A DNA stretch of 21,777 nt, taken from Gammaproteobacteria bacterium UBA7803 (GTDB lineage: Bacteria; Pseudomonadota; Gammaproteobacteria; Pseudomonadales; Azotimanducaceae). The translations under genes and the position numbers were made by a program. Each line of letters opens with the position of its first letter. Position 1 is the first letter of the stretch. Below the pieces are notes generated by a model, which was not told the DNA's origin, did not search any database, and worked only from the letters and a program-made list of their open reading frames with translations. Of this stretch, positions 21,718 through 21,777 are shown in pieces. Location: contig DLCH01000014.1 of the NCBI GenBank assembly GCA_002480525.1, positions 7,210-28,986 on the forward strand, given 5' to 3'.

Positions 21718-21777
21718 CGTGACGACGCTCCCGTTCCCACGGGGCCGGAACCCGGCGCAAATGCGGACGGCGGCGGG

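Larger units (their letters stand above)
21622..21777. other. Right edge, non-coding or start of a gene outside the window
   Basis: I see no complete gene in these bases. The part to about 21720 is AT-richer than the rest of the window and holds the two inverted repeats; beyond it the sequence returns to GC-rich. A gene starting at or beyond the edge cannot be judged. Confidence 0.5.

Noticed and set aside
1..21777. CRISPR array, tRNA, rRNA, insertion sequence or prophage
   Set aside because: No regularly spaced repeats, no cloverleaf-like sequence, no transposase, integrase or phage structural gene was found.

Overview
The window is uniformly GC-rich (about two thirds G+C by eye), densely packed and has no rRNA, tRNA, CRISPR array or insertion sequence that I can see. 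Gene content (TonB-dependent receptor, OxyR-type site before katG, GPH transporter, SlyD-type FKBP, twin CYP153-like P450s, DUF1295 and DUF3604 proteins) suggests a free-living Gram-negative proteobacterium, probably a gammaproteobacterium that degrades hydrophobic compounds. I cannot name the genus from sequence alone.

Layout. 1-899: the 5' part of an MDR-family NADP-dependent oxidoreductase (minus). 1042-1332: a small putative exported protein. 1364-2740: a GPH-family sugar/cation symporter (minus), divergent from katG (2924-5092), which has a good OxyR-type site upstream. 5141-10440: a compact minus-strand operon of TonB-dependent receptor, flavin-dependent monooxygenase of the acyl-CoA dehydrogenase fold, and exported DUF3604 protein. 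A MarR-type regulator (10646-11179) is divergent from it, and a 6+4+6 inverted repeat lies at the predicted operon start. 11290-12858: a plus-strand trio of membrane-anchored protein, 44-aa membrane microprotein (absent from ordinary long-ORF searches) and DUF1295 protein, the last two joined by an ATGA overlap.

12898-19187 is a probable oxidative catabolic block. The minus-strand operon epimerase-like SDR, amidohydrolase, CYP153-like P450 is divergent from an Fe(II)/2-oxoglutarate (PhyH) dioxygenase with an unusual N-terminal SCP2-like region. This faces a second CYP153-like P450. No ferredoxin or ferredoxin reductase is present for either P450. A short, well-initiated ORF precedes and overlaps the SDR start and is either a leader peptide or a sign of a frameshift. 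19400-19867 encodes a small anchored protein that looks like a distant paralogue of the one at 11290. 19977-20498 is a SlyD-like prolyl isomerase. 20618-21621 is a toxin-antitoxin-like operon (RelE/HigB-type toxin, XRE antitoxin) with a two-helix membrane protein as third gene, preceded by an AT-richer stretch with two inverted repeats.

Working model (inference): the receptor imports, and the P450s, flavin monooxygenase, PhyH dioxygenase, SDR and amidohydrolase oxidise and process, one or more hydrophobic aliphatic, terpenoid or sterol-like substrates, while KatG deals with peroxide. The substrate cannot be identified from the sequence.
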